Assembly (NCBI RefSeq): GCF_901000735.1
Contig: NC_081542.1
Coordinates: 12,981,180-13,045,179 of the forward strand
Length of the DNA: 64,000 nucleotides
Direction of reading: 5' to 3'
Origin: Corylus avellana
Taxonomy: Eukaryota > Streptophyta > Magnoliopsida > Fagales > Betulaceae
In this document: piece by piece, positions 35,792 to 49,678 of the stretch
Layout: each line of letters opens with the position of its first letter
Position numbering within the stretch: position 1 is the first letter of the stretch
The notes under the pieces: model-generated
Databases searched by the model: none
Seen by the model: the letters and a program-made list of their open reading frames with translations, nothing else
Told to the model about the DNA's origin: nothing
Position numbers and translations under genes: made by a program

Positions 35792-37077
35792 GGGATAAAT
35801 GCAAAATTAGTCAATGTGGTTGGCCTAATTTACAAATCACTCCATGTGGTTTAAAAAATAATTTATAGGTCCCTAGGGTAGGCCAAAATAACATTTTACT
35901 CCATAAACTCATTTTTCGTTAAGTGACTTAACGGAAACCGTTACATTGCCACATCATACCCAATAAAAATATTTATGCTTTTAAAAAATGATAAGTAAAC
36001 TTTTTCACGTCATTTTGAGGCTCCAACACACATTTCAAGTCAAATTAAATAAACATAATCCCTTTATATCCCTCCTTTATATTCCCTGTGCCACCGTCGT
36101 CTTCATCTTTCCCAACGATTCTTGCTGTCATATTCATCTTCGTCTTTATATCGACGTCTTCATCTTTCCCATCAATTTTTGCTGCCGTCGTCTTCATCTT
36201 CCCCAAAAAAACTGAGAGAGAGAGAGAGAGATTCTTGCTGCCGTCGTCTTCATCTTCCCCAAAAAAAACTGTGAGAGAGAGAGAGAGAGAGAGGGGAATA
36301 GATTGTTTCTGATGCCCGGAAACAATTTTTGAAGATGCTTCAATGCCCAAAAACAAATCCGAATTTCCATAGGAAGACTGCCCAAAAATGCACTAATCCA
36401 AAAACGCAGATGCTCAAAAATCTCAGAGTAACTCACAAATCGAAGATCACACCCATCGGAAGATGAAGACGACGGCAAGAATCGTTGGGAAAGATGAAGA
36501 CGACGGTGGCACAAGAGATATAGAGTGATTATGTTTATTTAATTTGACGGGGAGCGTGTGTTGGAGCCTCAAAATGACGTGGAAAAGCTTATTTGTCATT
36601 TTTTAAAAGCATAAATAAAAAAAAAAAATAAAAAAAACTCGTGTTTTATTTTTATTGTGTGTGATGTGGCAATGTAACGGTTTCTATTAAGTCATTTAAC
36701 GAAAAATGAGTTCAAAGAGTAAAATGTTATTTTGGCTTACCCTAAGGACCTATAAATTATTTTTTAAACCACATGGAGTGATTTATAAATGGACAAAAAT
36801 TTCCTCCAAACCGGTATGGAGGAAATATCCTCAAATCCATGTAAAATAGTGCCAAATGTCTATAAACATTTAAAAGGCACATTACATTTAGTATAAATTA
36901 GTAAACTGCCATTAATGAGGTTAAGAATTTAATGTGCCTTTTAAATATTTATAGATACTTAAGACTATTTTACATGAGTTTGAGGATATTTTCTCCATAC
37001 CGGTTTGGAGGAAATTTATGTCATTTATAAATTAGGCCAACCCATGGACCAATTTTGCATTTATCCATAATTTTTAC
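35792..37077. mobile_element. Foldback/MULE-type MITE, unit 2 copy
   Basis: Same element as 12093-13578, with the 9-bp repeat taattttta at 35783-35791 and 37078-37086. It contains the middle MITE but not the innermost one. The central (GA)n tract is expanded into two runs. Confidence 0.85.
36791..37022. mobile_element. Middle nested MITE, unit 2 copy (no inner insertion)
   Basis: 232 bp with ends GGACAAAAATTTCCTCC and GGAGGAAATTTATGTC, flanked by atttataaat (36781-36790, 37023-37032). It is the uninterrupted form of 13051-13532 and is the control for the innermost insertion in unit 1. Confidence 0.85.
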
Positions 37078-37257
37078 GAGTTTATAAAGAAAATTAACTT
37101 GAATGATAAAATCTTAACAATAATTAAATAAATGTTTATTAATATAGATTTTCAAAAATAAATAAATATAAACAATGACGATTATGCTGCAAAAGAAATG
37201 AATAAGTTAGTTGATCAACTCCAAAAGACAGGATAAATGGCTCCCAAAGGCAGCCTT

Positions 37258-37560
37258 CTTAATGTTTATATATATAGAGATCTTCTGTGTACAGCTTTAA
37301 TAAGACCCATCCTACCTGCCTTGCTGGCCAAGATAACCAAAATAAGCATTAAAATTATAGAGGAGGAAATCTTTGTTCTTCTTTACAACCTCCTTGAGAT
37401 TTTGGAGCCATCTTAATGTTTATATATATAGAGATCTTCTGTGTACAGCTTTAATAAGAGCCATCCTACCTGCCTTGCGGGCCAAGATAACCAAAATAAC
37501 CATGAAAATTATAGAGGAAATCTCTGTTCTTCATTACAACCTCCTTGAGATTTTACTAGA
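37258..37560. repeat. 154-bp tandem duplication downstream of MED33-2
   Basis: A segment with tatatagagatcttctgtg, cctacctgccttg and ttacaacctccttgagattt occurs twice with a 154-bp period. Unit 1 has it once (about 13790-13940). It lies in the probable 3' UTR or downstream flank of MED33 copy 2. Confidence 0.8.
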
Positions 37561-37670
37561 GCTATGATTGTACAGAAAGCTATATAGTGTAATTAGATGA
37601 ATTCTAATGAAGCCTCTACCTATAGTGTTAAAGATTACAGAACACACAAATTCAATCAGCAATTTTTTGG

Positions 37671-40600
37671 TTAAAACTCTCTTTCAATTATCAATTCAGC
37701 TGCTGCACCCATTGCACCTACCCCTCCAAGTCCCAGCAGTGCCAAAGCCAATTCTTCCTCATTCCACTGCCTTAATCCTTTACTCAGCCTCTTCAACACA
37801 TCCACATCAACCTCCAGCACCCACATTGGGGTGCAACCCACCAACAAGCTCACAAACCCTGATACATATGCCTGCCAAGTGGCACAATCACAACCAAGAG
37901 ATATCTTTCCATCTAGTGCTCTTGCAAGAAATTCTAAGTGGGCCTCAAGAATCCTTGGCCGTCGTTTTGATGCTGTCGATGTCGAGTCAACTCCCCAAGC
38001 AAATGTCCCACAAAGCAGCACAAAGTATGCAAGAGCATAACCCCCCAGCATAGAAATCATACTTCCAGATTCTTCAACTTCCTGCCCTAACACATGGACT
38101 GACAGAAACCAAGAAGGTAGGGTTTCTCTGATCAAAGATTGAACCAAACCTGATCCACCAGATATCCAAACCAATGAAGCCCCAAGTGAAGCCGCAAGCT
38201 TGACACGCATCATTGCTGCAGCAAGAGAAACCTGCCCATATCTCAAACCATACTTGGCCTTCTTCAATTTCGCCACTTTATCTTTAGGCAACCCATTACT
38301 TGCAATATCTCTTACAGAATGCATTAGCAGAGAGACAATTTCTTCCGTCATGAACATAACGTCTCTGATAGACCGATGCACTCTTAAATAAAGAATTCCA
38401 GGGGCTACTGGAGTGATCCCAGCAGAGAAGTGGGAGCCAATGCCATGGCCAAGGAGGGCACCCACACCACCATTGCTGTAAATGTGGGAGGAACATAGCC
38501 CAAGAGTGGATGTGAAGCAGGTTTTAAGAAGCTGTACCACAGCATCACTGTTATGGTGGAAAACAGTATGCGAAGCTGAGAACACAAAAAAATCACTCCA
38601 ACGCTTTATCTTCAGGGCCCACAAAGAGGCTACGATCGGCATGCATGGCCAGGGGCAACTAGAAGCAAGGGAATTCAAGGCTGGGCCAATCATGCCGAGG
38701 AAGCGTTCAGTGGCTTTGTCAAATTTATAAGTAATTGTGAGGCTTACTAGGGCAGCCAACGGTAAAGGAAGTGTAGCTGGAGAGCTCCCACCTGCAAAGA
38801 AAACAGTTAGCTCTAATGACGACAGATTGACTTGTCAAACCCCAAGTTTCTAGTCCAACATATGTTAAAATTACATGCAAGCTCAGAAAATTCCATTTTC
38901 CTGCATCTTCACCATGAGAAGATCATTGTGCAACAATAATTATAGGGTTTACTTATATTACAATAATCTACTGATCTTCGATGAAGTGTTTTCCATATAA
39001 TCCAATAGATTTACACAATATATGATATATAATTTGGTTCAGAGTCCACCGTCCCAACTTTTGCTGAAAAGTCACTTAGGATAGGATATTTGATCTTTGC
39101 AGTGGAGGCAGAGTGAATGGAGATTTTTCATTTGTTAAATAACACATATTCAACAACCCATAATGACAATCCATTATCTAGAGAATACAAGGAATTACCT
39201 ACGGCAAGGCTTGGGACATCAACACCAGTGGCAGCTAATATTTTCTTAATCTGTTGCTCAACAATGGATAAGTTTGCAGCTGGGCTTGGCCAATCAGTTC
39301 CATTCATAAAAGCTGGCTTCCATATGCCTCGTGTTACTTCGGCGGAAAGGTAGCTTAGAATGGTAGCCAAAGTTGCTGGAAGAAAATCAGCTAGATCTTT
39401 GACTCCTGGGATGAAGAGCGTCAAGTCTTGAGGAATTCAATCAACAATCTAACAATAGAACATAATCTTTTTCTAAAAGTTCAAAGAGAAGACACGACTA
39501 GGAAATCAATCGTTCAGTCATTCCCAAAAGTCCTTTTCTATTTTTGGAAAGGGCCATACATTTCTTTTTTGTTAGGTAAAGGGAGGATTGTAAATTTTTT
39601 ATTGAACCGCAAAGATATATAGAAACACCAACTTTAGCGAATTCACCACATATTTCGTCACGAGTGTGACCAGACTTCTGTGGATAAATTTATATTAAAA
39701 ATTCTAAGGAAAAAGAAATTGTGATAATAAAATAAGGTTCAACTTGCTCACACATCCAGGGTCAGTGCTTTGCCTGTTTTCTTTAAAATTCTTGTTCTTA
39801 TGATTTGATAACCTTTAAAGCATGAAGATTAATAAAATTTGAATTCTAGAGATTCTAAGAAAACTGGATATACCTGTAGCAAGTTCACGGGGAGAGAGTC
39901 TTCCATGGGCACAGGCCGTAAGAGCAGCATCAAGCACAAAGGGAGTAGCCTCCAGGATATCCCATGCAGGCACTTTGAGTCTAACAGAGGAATCCAGAGC
40001 CCCAGATCCTGAGGAATTAGTGGTTCCTGAAGTTTGAGTTAAAGGCTGACCGCCTCTATTTATTTTTCTGAACATCATATCGAGGAGTGTATCAACAATC
40101 TGATGAACAGGGGTCCCAGGTACAAGACCAGAGAGGATGGAAGCCATACATTCTTGATGCTGCCGGTACCAGAGTTTTAAGTTTGGAAAGGAATCAATAA
40201 ATATAGGTTCTCTAGAAAAACTTAAGAATCTGGAAAGTCTTCTGCTTTTCATCTGATCCTTAGGTAATCTTCCAAAGGATGATAATTGTGAGTTCCGAAC
40301 CAATAAGAGGTATTCAGGACTTAGCTGGGAAGCAATTGGCGGTGCATCTCCCATCACATGCTCAACAGGTGGCTGATCAAACCTCCATAACTTCAGCAGA
40401 AGTGTAAATGCATTGCAGAACACTGCATGACAAGAGAGTTCCTCCCCTGTTGTGAGAGCCCATGACACATTGGGTATACAAGACCCAAAAACCTCACAGA
40501 TGGGCATTAATGCACCTGCAAGCAATGGAACCTGGCAATGAATGGAAAACAATATCAGTTCATGGAGAACATGAAAGCAATGGAGTTATTAATTTCTTTG

Positions 40601-41293
40601 TATGGTCCACGTATGCTATCCTCTCTTTTTGTTTCAATTAAGTTTAAGTATATTCACTAATTCTGTGTGAGTGTATGCAGATGCAGAAGAAGGAATCTTG
40701 CCTCCTCCCAAACACCGTTCCAGTAACTAATTCAAATGCAACATCCACAAGCATATCTTAGTTAGTAGACCATTTTAAAGAGCAACCCACCAAGCCATGT
40801 AAGGAGAAAATCTGAACACAGTCTACAGCTGATATTCCAACAAGGAGGACATTCAAAAATGGAGCACAGCTGATCAAATGGCTATCACTCCCAGAGTAAT
40901 CTGCAGGGACTGGAGGCAATAACAATCTCATAATAAAAAGAATGGTGTGCTCCTGCAAACAATTGAAATCATAACAAATTAAAATAAGTGGACAGGCAGG
41001 GGGGGGGAGACAATCTTCTTATGCAATAAAGAAGATAAGTAATCTGCTCTTGCACAAAACTAGTAAAAAGTCTATGGCCTACACATTACCTGTATACTCC
41101 AACCACGAACCAGAGATGCCCCACAGAGAACAGTAGCAGCAGATATCTTCTCGTCGTCAGAACCATTGACTGCAATCTCATATATTTTCTCGAGTTCCGC
41201 TAAGCTTCCATCAAATCCATGAGCTTAAATTTAGTTGTGTTACCACCGGGTAAATTTACAAAAAAGAGCATCTGATATACCTGGTAAATTTAC

Positions 41294-41328
<35 letters not shown>

Positions 41329-43425
41329 AAGAAGGGCGTAACTGAAGACCAGGTGACAGTCAGGAATTATAATAGTTAACTCGACACCTACCATCTCCAG
41401 CATATATATGTATGGGAAATGCTTGGTGTTCTTCTAGTGTTCTCCCAATTGTGATGTGACTTTTAAAATCACCAATAGATTAAAAGCCAATAATGATTCA
41501 ACACTAATTTTAAAAGCCACATCACAGTTGGGAGAACACTAGAAGAACACCTAGCATTTCCCTATATGTATATACATATACTCTTAAGACATATGCACAT
41601 GAATGTATGCGTGTATTGGTTATGGCAGGGGTGGAGCCAGCAGAAGGCGAGAGGGGCAAACGCCTCCCCCTGGCTGGCCAAAAAATTTCTTTGGCCCAGG
41701 AAAAGTTTCCCCAGTTGTCCTGGTTGCCCACCCTTACTCGCTCAAGGCCATCAACATTACCGGCTATATCTCTCAGTCTCAACAGACTAAGCACTCCAGC
41801 GCCAGTCAATGTATTTGACACCAAACCACCCATGGCCGATAATACACTCTGGCAATGAGTTTCATAGCATTACTAGTGCCGGTTAGTGTTATTGGCTTTT
41901 CCTAACATTACCGGCAACGCGTTTCCTAACACTGACATGAGTTTGGAAGCGTTTCTAGAATCACAAACGATAACATTGCTAGGTCATGCTGAGCCTTCAG
42001 TGTTTACTATGTTAGACTAGTGTATTTGACACCACACTGTTACATGCTCATTAAACACTACATTTAATAACATTCGATTTTATTTCACTGTGTTTACTGA
42101 AAACGTCATCGTTTGGGAAACCTAGTGTTTAATGAAAAAACTACCGACCTAGTTACCTAGTAAATATGGAACTTGTGAGTTGTGAAACAAAAATCAAAAT
42201 TTTGAGTCCCCAAAAAATATTGTCAAACAATTATGGTACAACCTCTAGCCCTCTCTTCAAACTTGCTTAAAAATTCATGCCGATCAACAAATCAAGTAAC
42301 TAGCTATTTTTTTTATAGGTTAGGAGGTGTGCGGTGAAAAGATAGTTCATGGAACAAGGCGAAAGGCATCCCCTTTTGACAATTTCTCTCTTTCTTGAAA
42401 GGTTTCAAGTATGTAATCAAATTTTTATACAGATATATTTTAAATTTACTAGTAAATAATAAATTTGACTATGCAGAATTTTATATTTAGATTGCTCTTT
42501 TAAATTAATTGTTGAAGAATATACATAATTTTTATTACATACTTGAGATTATGAAAAACAACAATAATTCTATTGAGCGTCAATCGAATTCTAAACAAGT
42601 TTGTGTCGTGATAGATTTAGGAAATATGCCAATAGATCCTTGCTTAAGGAAAAAAAAAAAAAAAAATTAATTACCATCCTAATGATAGAGACCAACAAAA
42701 AGGAACTTGCCAAACAGTTAACCAGATTTTCCAAAAAGACAATTTGAAAAAAATATGGTGTTAATAAATTAATGCTAGGCGTGAAAAAATAAATTGCAAG
42801 GCGTGTGATGACTTTTTCAAATTGTTTATTTATTTCGTTAGTAATAATCTTTAATTTCTTTAATCTCCCACCCCCCCATCTTGGTATTCTTTGACATGGA
42901 ACATCATACTCATCTTGACAAAACCTTAGTCCCAACCAAATGCGATCAGCTCATGATGAACTAGCATAAGGTGTGTGATGACTTTGACTATAGTCTGCAA
43001 ACCTAGTCCTTTGTCCGGCTCAACACCAGCAATGTAGAAGATACTGTACATGACAGGAATTATCCACAACAGAAATAAATGAAAAAGGGGGAAAGCCATG
43101 GAAGTTTTTGACTGATTGCATATGCTTTAAGGTCAATACTGCTGTGACTGTGAAGACATCTCTCTAAAGAGGGGCAGGCTTTGGACTTGGAGATTGGATT
43201 TTAACCACCATGTGGTCTCTTTTGTTGTAGTGATACTTTTCTATGGCGTCAAAAGAAGAAATGCTACCATCTGAGCTTACTTTCCTTAAATCCCCCCAAA
43301 GTCTCAAAAAGGAAAAAAGAAAAGAAAAAAGAAGAAGAAGAAGAAGAAGAAGAAATAAATAAGAGATACAACTGATATTATACCTAGAAGCTGGGGTGGC
43401 AACCAAAGCATTTATCAATGACGGA

Positions 43426-43457
<32 letters not shown>

Positions 43458-46400
43458 ACCAAGTGCTTGCCCAGGAACACTACGAGGAACTTGGTTGCTC
43501 CGTGCAACATTGACATAACCTGGCCATAAATATGCTGATGTGTCCAGTAGATTCCTGGCGATACAAGCCTCAACAATCAGATGCCACATGTTTCCAGCTG
43601 CAAGACAAAACAGAACATGAGAAACCATCATTGGTAAGGTCCAACAAAAGCAATGCAACTCAGCATAATCAACCTGATCTTTTGTTAATGAAACTTATAT
43701 CTGAGGTAACCTCCAGGGGAGAATGCAGAATCAACAATCAGGTTGATTTGCAACAAAACAAATGCAGAGGCAAGCCCATCCAGGAATATATATATATATA
43801 TAATCAAGATCAGGTGCATCCAGGAATATTTATTGTTACACCTATCTTCTGCGCACCAAACTAAAAGCCTTCACAAAATCAAGTACTGATGCTGAAAGTA
43901 ATTTACTTACAAAAGTTCATTGGCATGTCATTTATGCTCACACATTCATAGTACCCGCTACTGACTGGAAGGCCTGAAATGAACATTATTGCTTTGGCAG
44001 CAGCCTGATTAGCTATCAAACTAACAGCCTGGGGTGCAGTCAACAAGCCCTCATAATCACCCAATAGCTGCAAGCTGGTAACTAAATCCTTGCGACGCTT
44101 TCCCTGAACCTCTTTTTCTTTGCTTTGATTGGTAGGGATGTGTTCGGTTTCATCAATCAGTTCACTTTCCTCTTCCTCAATAAAATTAGCAACTGTAAGT
44201 GTTGTAATAGACAATAACATGCACATGCAAGTATCTAGGCGAGGCACAGGACCTTCACAGATATCTCTCTCCTAAAAAAAAGAAAGGAGAAGGCAGATCA
44301 ATGTAGATATCTAGAAACTGAAGTTATATAGGACATAGGGGAATCTTTAGAATGATGCTTCCTGAGATCCAACTGCATTCTAGTCTAGACAGGGGACCGA
44401 GTTTATACACGTGTCTTCCTGAAATTATAATATTTAAACATTTTATATGTGTGTCAGGTGGCAAGAAAGAAAAAGAATCACACAAACATTCATCACATGT
44501 AAATTCCATAAAGAAAACACGTACTCCCTTGATAAGTCTGCACTTCTTTATGATGAATAAGGACATTTCTCATAAATATTTAAAAGAGGTTTGAATACTC
44601 ATCCTCAAGTGTTCAGCATGCCTGATTATCATAGGTGCGCCCTACTGGGTGGGAAATGAAGAAAAATTATATTCCAAATAAGATTGGAAGGAAGTTAAAG
44701 CTTAATTAGTGTATCATGCAACTTCTTTACAGACTGCCAAATTGATCATTTCTCAATATTTCCTTTGTTTGATACATAAGCAACTCGATTAGTTTGAAAT
44801 GTCTCTTCTTTAAGAATTGTATTTCCAACAAAATAGAAAAAATCAATGGTTAAAGGTAAACATTACTTCCTTACAAATTAATTCCTACCCTTTGCACTAG
44901 TCGTAGAGCTGCAATCCATAAACCTAAAAATGTATCGTGCCATGTGGTAGCATTAACAGCCTGCAGAGCCTGTACCAAACCTGCAACAGTAATTCTTCTT
45001 CAATTACACTGCTTAGAAGAACTGAAGTATCCTCCACTCCAGGTAAATCAATGACTTGAACATTAGAATCAAAAATTGAGTCCTACCAGTAAGAATTTCA
45101 ACAGCATTAGTTGCTGCCACTTGTGATCCATCCATAGCATCTTCCAGGAACAGATCAATAGGGAGCCAAAGAGCAGAGCAACCTATCCCATGCAATTGAT
45201 TAGCAGATGATATCAGAGACCCAGAAGCCATGACAGCATGAAACTCTTTCCCTGACATTGTTTTGCATTCTCGAGACAAAACTTCACGTGTATCAGATGT
45301 CAACTGCAGAAGGGTCTCAGGACTTATGTGTTTTGAATTCCTCAAGACTGCTGATTTTGCTGCAAGCAGTTGCATTCGCTGGATGAAAACTCCCCAATGT
45401 GATGGCCTACAAGAAGAAAATATTTATGCCTCAAGTACCTTCTATTCATTGGATTTCTCAAAATTCTAATTGGACACTCTAGTTTATTTAATCACATTAC
45501 TGCAGTGATGTTAGGTATTATTTGGGTTGAAAATGACAAGCCACTCAATGAGCTGCTTGTTTTTCAGTTCTCACTTATGAATATAAGTTCTTACATGTTT
45601 CGACGTGCCAAGTATAGAATCCTTGAAGTCACTTTGTTTTGCAAAAACTCTCCAATTATCTCAACAGCCATTGCAGTATTTACTTTCTGCAGCCCTTCAT
45701 TGTGATCTGCTCTCTTCTCACTAAAGCTATCATGACCATCTATATCCATATCTTGTGACCTGGTTGGCCATCTAGACTTTTTTTCTGGGGTAAGTTCCAG
45801 CAACCCTTCATCATCTAAAGAGGCATCAAGTAACTGCCACACAACTGAAAAGACAAATTCAACAAGAAGCACCCCAGGCTCACACACTTGAAGGCCATAA
45901 ATCTGGGAAAGATGAAGAACATCATCAATGGATTTCATGATCCTGTAATTTCATCCAAAATGTATTTCAGTACTTAAATCTACAGAAGAAAGGTATCTAA
46001 CAGAAACAAAAATAAAAAAGACCACTTAACAGAGAGGTCAAGATAAGACTTCAAGTTTTTCTTTAGGCATGTTAAATGAAACCAAAGACAGCGTATTTCA
46101 TCAGTACAACAAAGGGTTTTTCATGCTTTTTTTATTTCCCGGGGGGGGGGAAGGTGTGGAATCCGATGAAAACAGACTTTATTAAGAGAAAATAATAGAG
46201 CATGAACACAATCATTCATTGTCAACGAAGATGCCTTCAGGATTTTCAGGACAGGTAGCATTGAAGAGCACTCACAATGTAGAAATTCTTTTTTTTTACA
46301 TACAGTAATATTCAAGTGAGCATCAACAAGCTACTTATTCAACCAAATACTTTTTTTTTTTAATAAGTAATTTCATACCATTAATAAAGCATAGAGGGGC

Positions 46401-48253
46401 GCTACCCTTAGTACACAGGGAGGAGTATACATGAGAACAACTAATAAGAAGAAAAAGAAAATAAATTCAAAAAATCTGCAAAAGTAGGAAAATCCAAGCT
46501 ATCATGAGCCGCTATCCATATATGTAACGTATTAAGAATAGACTTCCGCAACTCTACCACCAAAATCTCTACGTCTGCAAAAAGCCGAGCATTTCTCTCA
46601 CGCCAAATACACCACATTAAACACAATGAAACCAGCCTCTATACTTCCTTAGCTAGACCGCACCCAATCGAACCACCCCAACTTGTCAACAAATTCATTA
46701 CCCATCTAGGCATAACCCACTCTACGCCAAGCAACATAAAAATGTAACTCTAGAGTTCGCCTGCGACTTCGCAATAAAGCAAAAGGTGATTAACAAACTC
46801 CCCACTCTTCTGACACATACAACACCACTCAACCACCACAATATTCCTCTTTCGCAGATTATCATGCGTCAATATTTTCCCTAAAGTTGTTGTCCACACA
46901 AACAAATGCCACCCTCGATGGAGCCTTTACTTGTCAAATACTCTTCCATGGAAATGCAGGACTATCCTAGCCAATTAACACTTTATATAACAACTTCACC
47001 TCAAACTTACCCCTCTTGGACGGGTTACATCCTAATTGATCTCCCTCTCCATGACGTAACTTGAAAGAATACAACCGCTCGAAGAAAGATAGTGTATTCA
47101 ACCAAATACTAACAAATCATACTCTAAAAAGTGTTTTGATATTCTTAATCATATTTGCAGCAGTCTGGTGGGACACTTTTTTCGTTGTTGTCCAGATGTT
47201 AGAAATCGAATGGACAACCCCCAATAAAAGATGAGCATTGTGATGGGGATCTTGTGATCTCTCTTTTAGTAAAACTTGGCCCAAAATCATGATCCACTTT
47301 GAGTTGGCCTCTAAGTGGTTTATTACTCCAACCCAGTTTGAAGGAAATTTATGTCCTTAGTGGAATGCCAATTGACATTAGAAAACAGCCACTGCTGCAT
47401 AACGCGAGCCAACAAGTGGCCATACTAAGGAATTTAAAGTGCAAAATCTAATAACACAAGGACAAATCACTAAGATCTTTCTCATTTAGCACTCTTGTAT
47501 TGTGAAGTGTTCGAGTTTTCTTTGTTTAGCTTTTAAGCCAACTTAACTAACCTTAGAGATTGCAATGTATCATAGGTCCACTGATAGTAAATCTTGAATG
47601 TAACACTGACAAAGAGACCATCAACGCATCTTTGTACAACAAAATAATAATAAAAAGTTGAGCCTTACTTTTGATAATTTGGACCAAGGATTGGAGGTGC
47701 AAATGAAAATGCATGTCGCTTGAGAAGCTCCATATATATTCTATATGCTCCAGGCTGGTTTTGCCGATTCGGAATGACCCTGTCACGGACAATGAAAAGC
47801 AGCGGATGTCAATTCAAAACCATACAGTTGAAGCATATGAAGCCCAATAAATCATTAGTTGATGTACGCAAATACATGCAATTCATAGAGGAAAATATGA
47901 ACGCCAAACCAAACATAAATACATTCTTAAGAAGAAGAAAAAAAAATAAAAGCAAAAAAGTTGAAAAAAGAGGACCTGATGGAGAGGAGGGAGAGGACGA
48001 GCATCGGAGGGGCAATCTTGAGGGCCAAGGCCTTCTCGAGGAACTTCCACGCGATGGGCACGTGATTGCCGAAGCAGATGTGCGAGACCATGAGATGGGC
48101 CAGCTCCACCGAGGGCAGGCCCACCCCGGCGGCGCTGAGGCTGGCGCTTAGCTGCACCGCCCAGAGCAGCGCGTCGCTCTTCTTGTCCTGCGCCGTCTTG
48201 GTCAGCTCCAGTACCCCTTCCCAAAGCTCACTTGCCTCCACAGACACCCCCAT
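37671..48253 (-). CDS. MED33: Mediator subunit 33 (MED33/MED5-type, REF4/RFR1 family), copy 2
   Basis: Twelve exons with the same lengths and phases as copy 1: 47976-48253, 47669-47779, 45595-45942, 45087-45406, 44889-44980, 43911-44271, 43384-43597, 41090-41204, 40791-40952, 39874-40531, 39199-39405 and 37671-38791. The product is 1328 aa with no stop or frameshift. Exons 9-11 encode the same protein as copy 1. The last exon differs at about 16 residues, for example AERWK-type VEKWKK against VAKLKK, and Asp against Glu near the C-terminus. Role as for copy 1: nuclear Mediator tail subunit, known in Arabidopsis to restrain phenylpropanoid genes. Intron 7 carries a private MITE. Upstream, sequence homologous to unit 1 is kept only to about 48442. 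Confidence 0.94.
41414..41562. mobile_element. 149-bp MITE private to MED33-2 intron 7
   Basis: The ends GGGAAATGCTTGGTGTTC and GAACACCTAGCATTTCCC are terminal inverted repeats of about 45 bp. The 9-bp target duplication tatatgtat flanks it (41405-41413, 41563-41571). Unit 1 has the empty site (atatatgtatatacat near 17775). Confidence 0.9.
41626..42880. mobile_element. Degenerate hAT-like element in MED33-2 intron 7, right end lost
   Basis: Copy of 17841-19126. It begins caggggtggagccag after ggttatgg (41618-41625). The right terminus and second target duplication are deleted: unit 2 goes from cacccccccatc straight to ttggtattctttgac. Confidence 0.65.
46352..47094 (-). mobile_element. 5'-truncated LINE in MED33-2 intron 2
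   Basis: Same insertion as 22622-23367, here with both target duplications still identical (tattcaaccaaatact, 46336-46351 and 47095-47110). The minus strand keeps a 61-codon piece (46441-46626) starting [19 protein letters not shown], the tail of a plant LINE reverse transcriptase. The poly(A) tail is the T-run at 46352. Confidence 0.88.
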
Positions 48254-49537
48254 CACTACCCGATCCTTCTTCTTCTAATCACAAAAGTCAGATCCCAACT
48301 CATATTTATGCGTGAAAGCTGCTTGGGTTGACTGTAAATAGTAAAGTAAGACTTGTCCTTAGAAACAAGAAGGGAAAGGAAACCAACATAAACATTTGTA
48401 GTACTTTGTTTGCTGTTTGTTTTTGGTGGAAATGGCCCAAGAAATAGAAGCCGTAGACAATTTTGACACTAATTGTCTGCGGGGTATTAATCTCTCATTG
48501 GATGGCACAATATGGTGGGCTTGTACCACTAAACACGGTCTTCTTTAGATCGGACAATATTTAGTTAATGATTAAAATTTCTTTAAAAAGATTTTAAGGT
48601 CATAAATAAGACATTTGTCCCATTAATAAAAATAATAATAAAATATTATATATATTCATTTGTACTATTCATTTTAAATTATATATGCTTATAGGAACAA
48701 ATATTTAATTATTATTTTTTAATTAAAGATGTGAGATATATTTTTATACATTTTTTTAATTTATAATAAAAAATAATATATTTAAATTTTAAAATTAAAT
48801 TATAATAAAGAATCTTACGCATAGGGTTATAAGCTAGTTAAATTTAATAGCAGAATCACATTATCACGGCAACATGTCACATGACCACATTCACAACTTA
48901 GCTGCCTTGTTCTTAAATAAACATCCCCATCAGGCCTTACACAGTTACACCAGAAGGATCTCTCTTAAATCAATAATACCCTTCCCCCAATGATTGCCCC
49001 CATATTTGCTTGGTCGAGGGAAACTTCTCTTTTTGGAACACTCAGCCACTCAGGAAACGTTAAAAAAAAAAAAAAAACAAACAAACAAAAAAATAAAAAA
49101 CATACTCAAATTCTATTATGTCACTTCTCTTCATTTTTCTCAGCACCCAAACAATCAAACAAAGGAGAACTCAAGCAGAAAGAAAACAGTAACCCAAAAC
49201 CAATAGTCATATCAACATACATCTTCCTCAATTATCCTCAAAACCAAACAGATAAGTGTCAGATTGAGGATATTTGCAAAATATCCCTATTTGAGGGTCA
49301 CCATTTTTTGGTGGGGGGGGACTTCAGATTTAATAAAAAAAAGAAAAGAAAAAGGAACTATGGAAAATAATAGAACAAATATACTCTGCATATGCATTTT
49401 TGACATCCTAACAGCATTCCCTATGAATGTGCAAAAACTCCTAATCTACCTTCAACACCAATCTATTTCTAAGATCAGGTTATTTTTTAATTTTTTTTGG
49501 TAAAGAATAGAGCAATTTCTATAGATTGAAAACTATA
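48254..49537. other. Spacer upstream of MED33-2, no gene seen
   Basis: Contains the MED33-2 leader and promoter region (homologous to unit 1 to about 48442), a short island shared with 25688-25728, AT-rich DNA, and from about 48840 the spacer shared by all three units. Open frames here are A-rich and unconvincing. Confidence 0.5.
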
Positions 49538-49678
49538 TTAAACACAACGCTCTACAAATATAATATCTGAAATACAGTGAATAACTTTTTCAATAAGACC
49601 TTGTTCCACGGTGAGAGAAAGCGCTTTTTTCGTAAGACAATGGGCGACATCATTGAGATGTCGTCTAACATGATTAAC
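49538..49678 (-). pseudogene. RNase H-like domain fragment, unit 2
   Basis: Copy of 29915-30055, again with the KKALSLTVEQGLIEE-type segment and FVERCV end but more decay (the last codon before the stop region is changed in context). It is a retroelement remnant. Confidence 0.6.
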
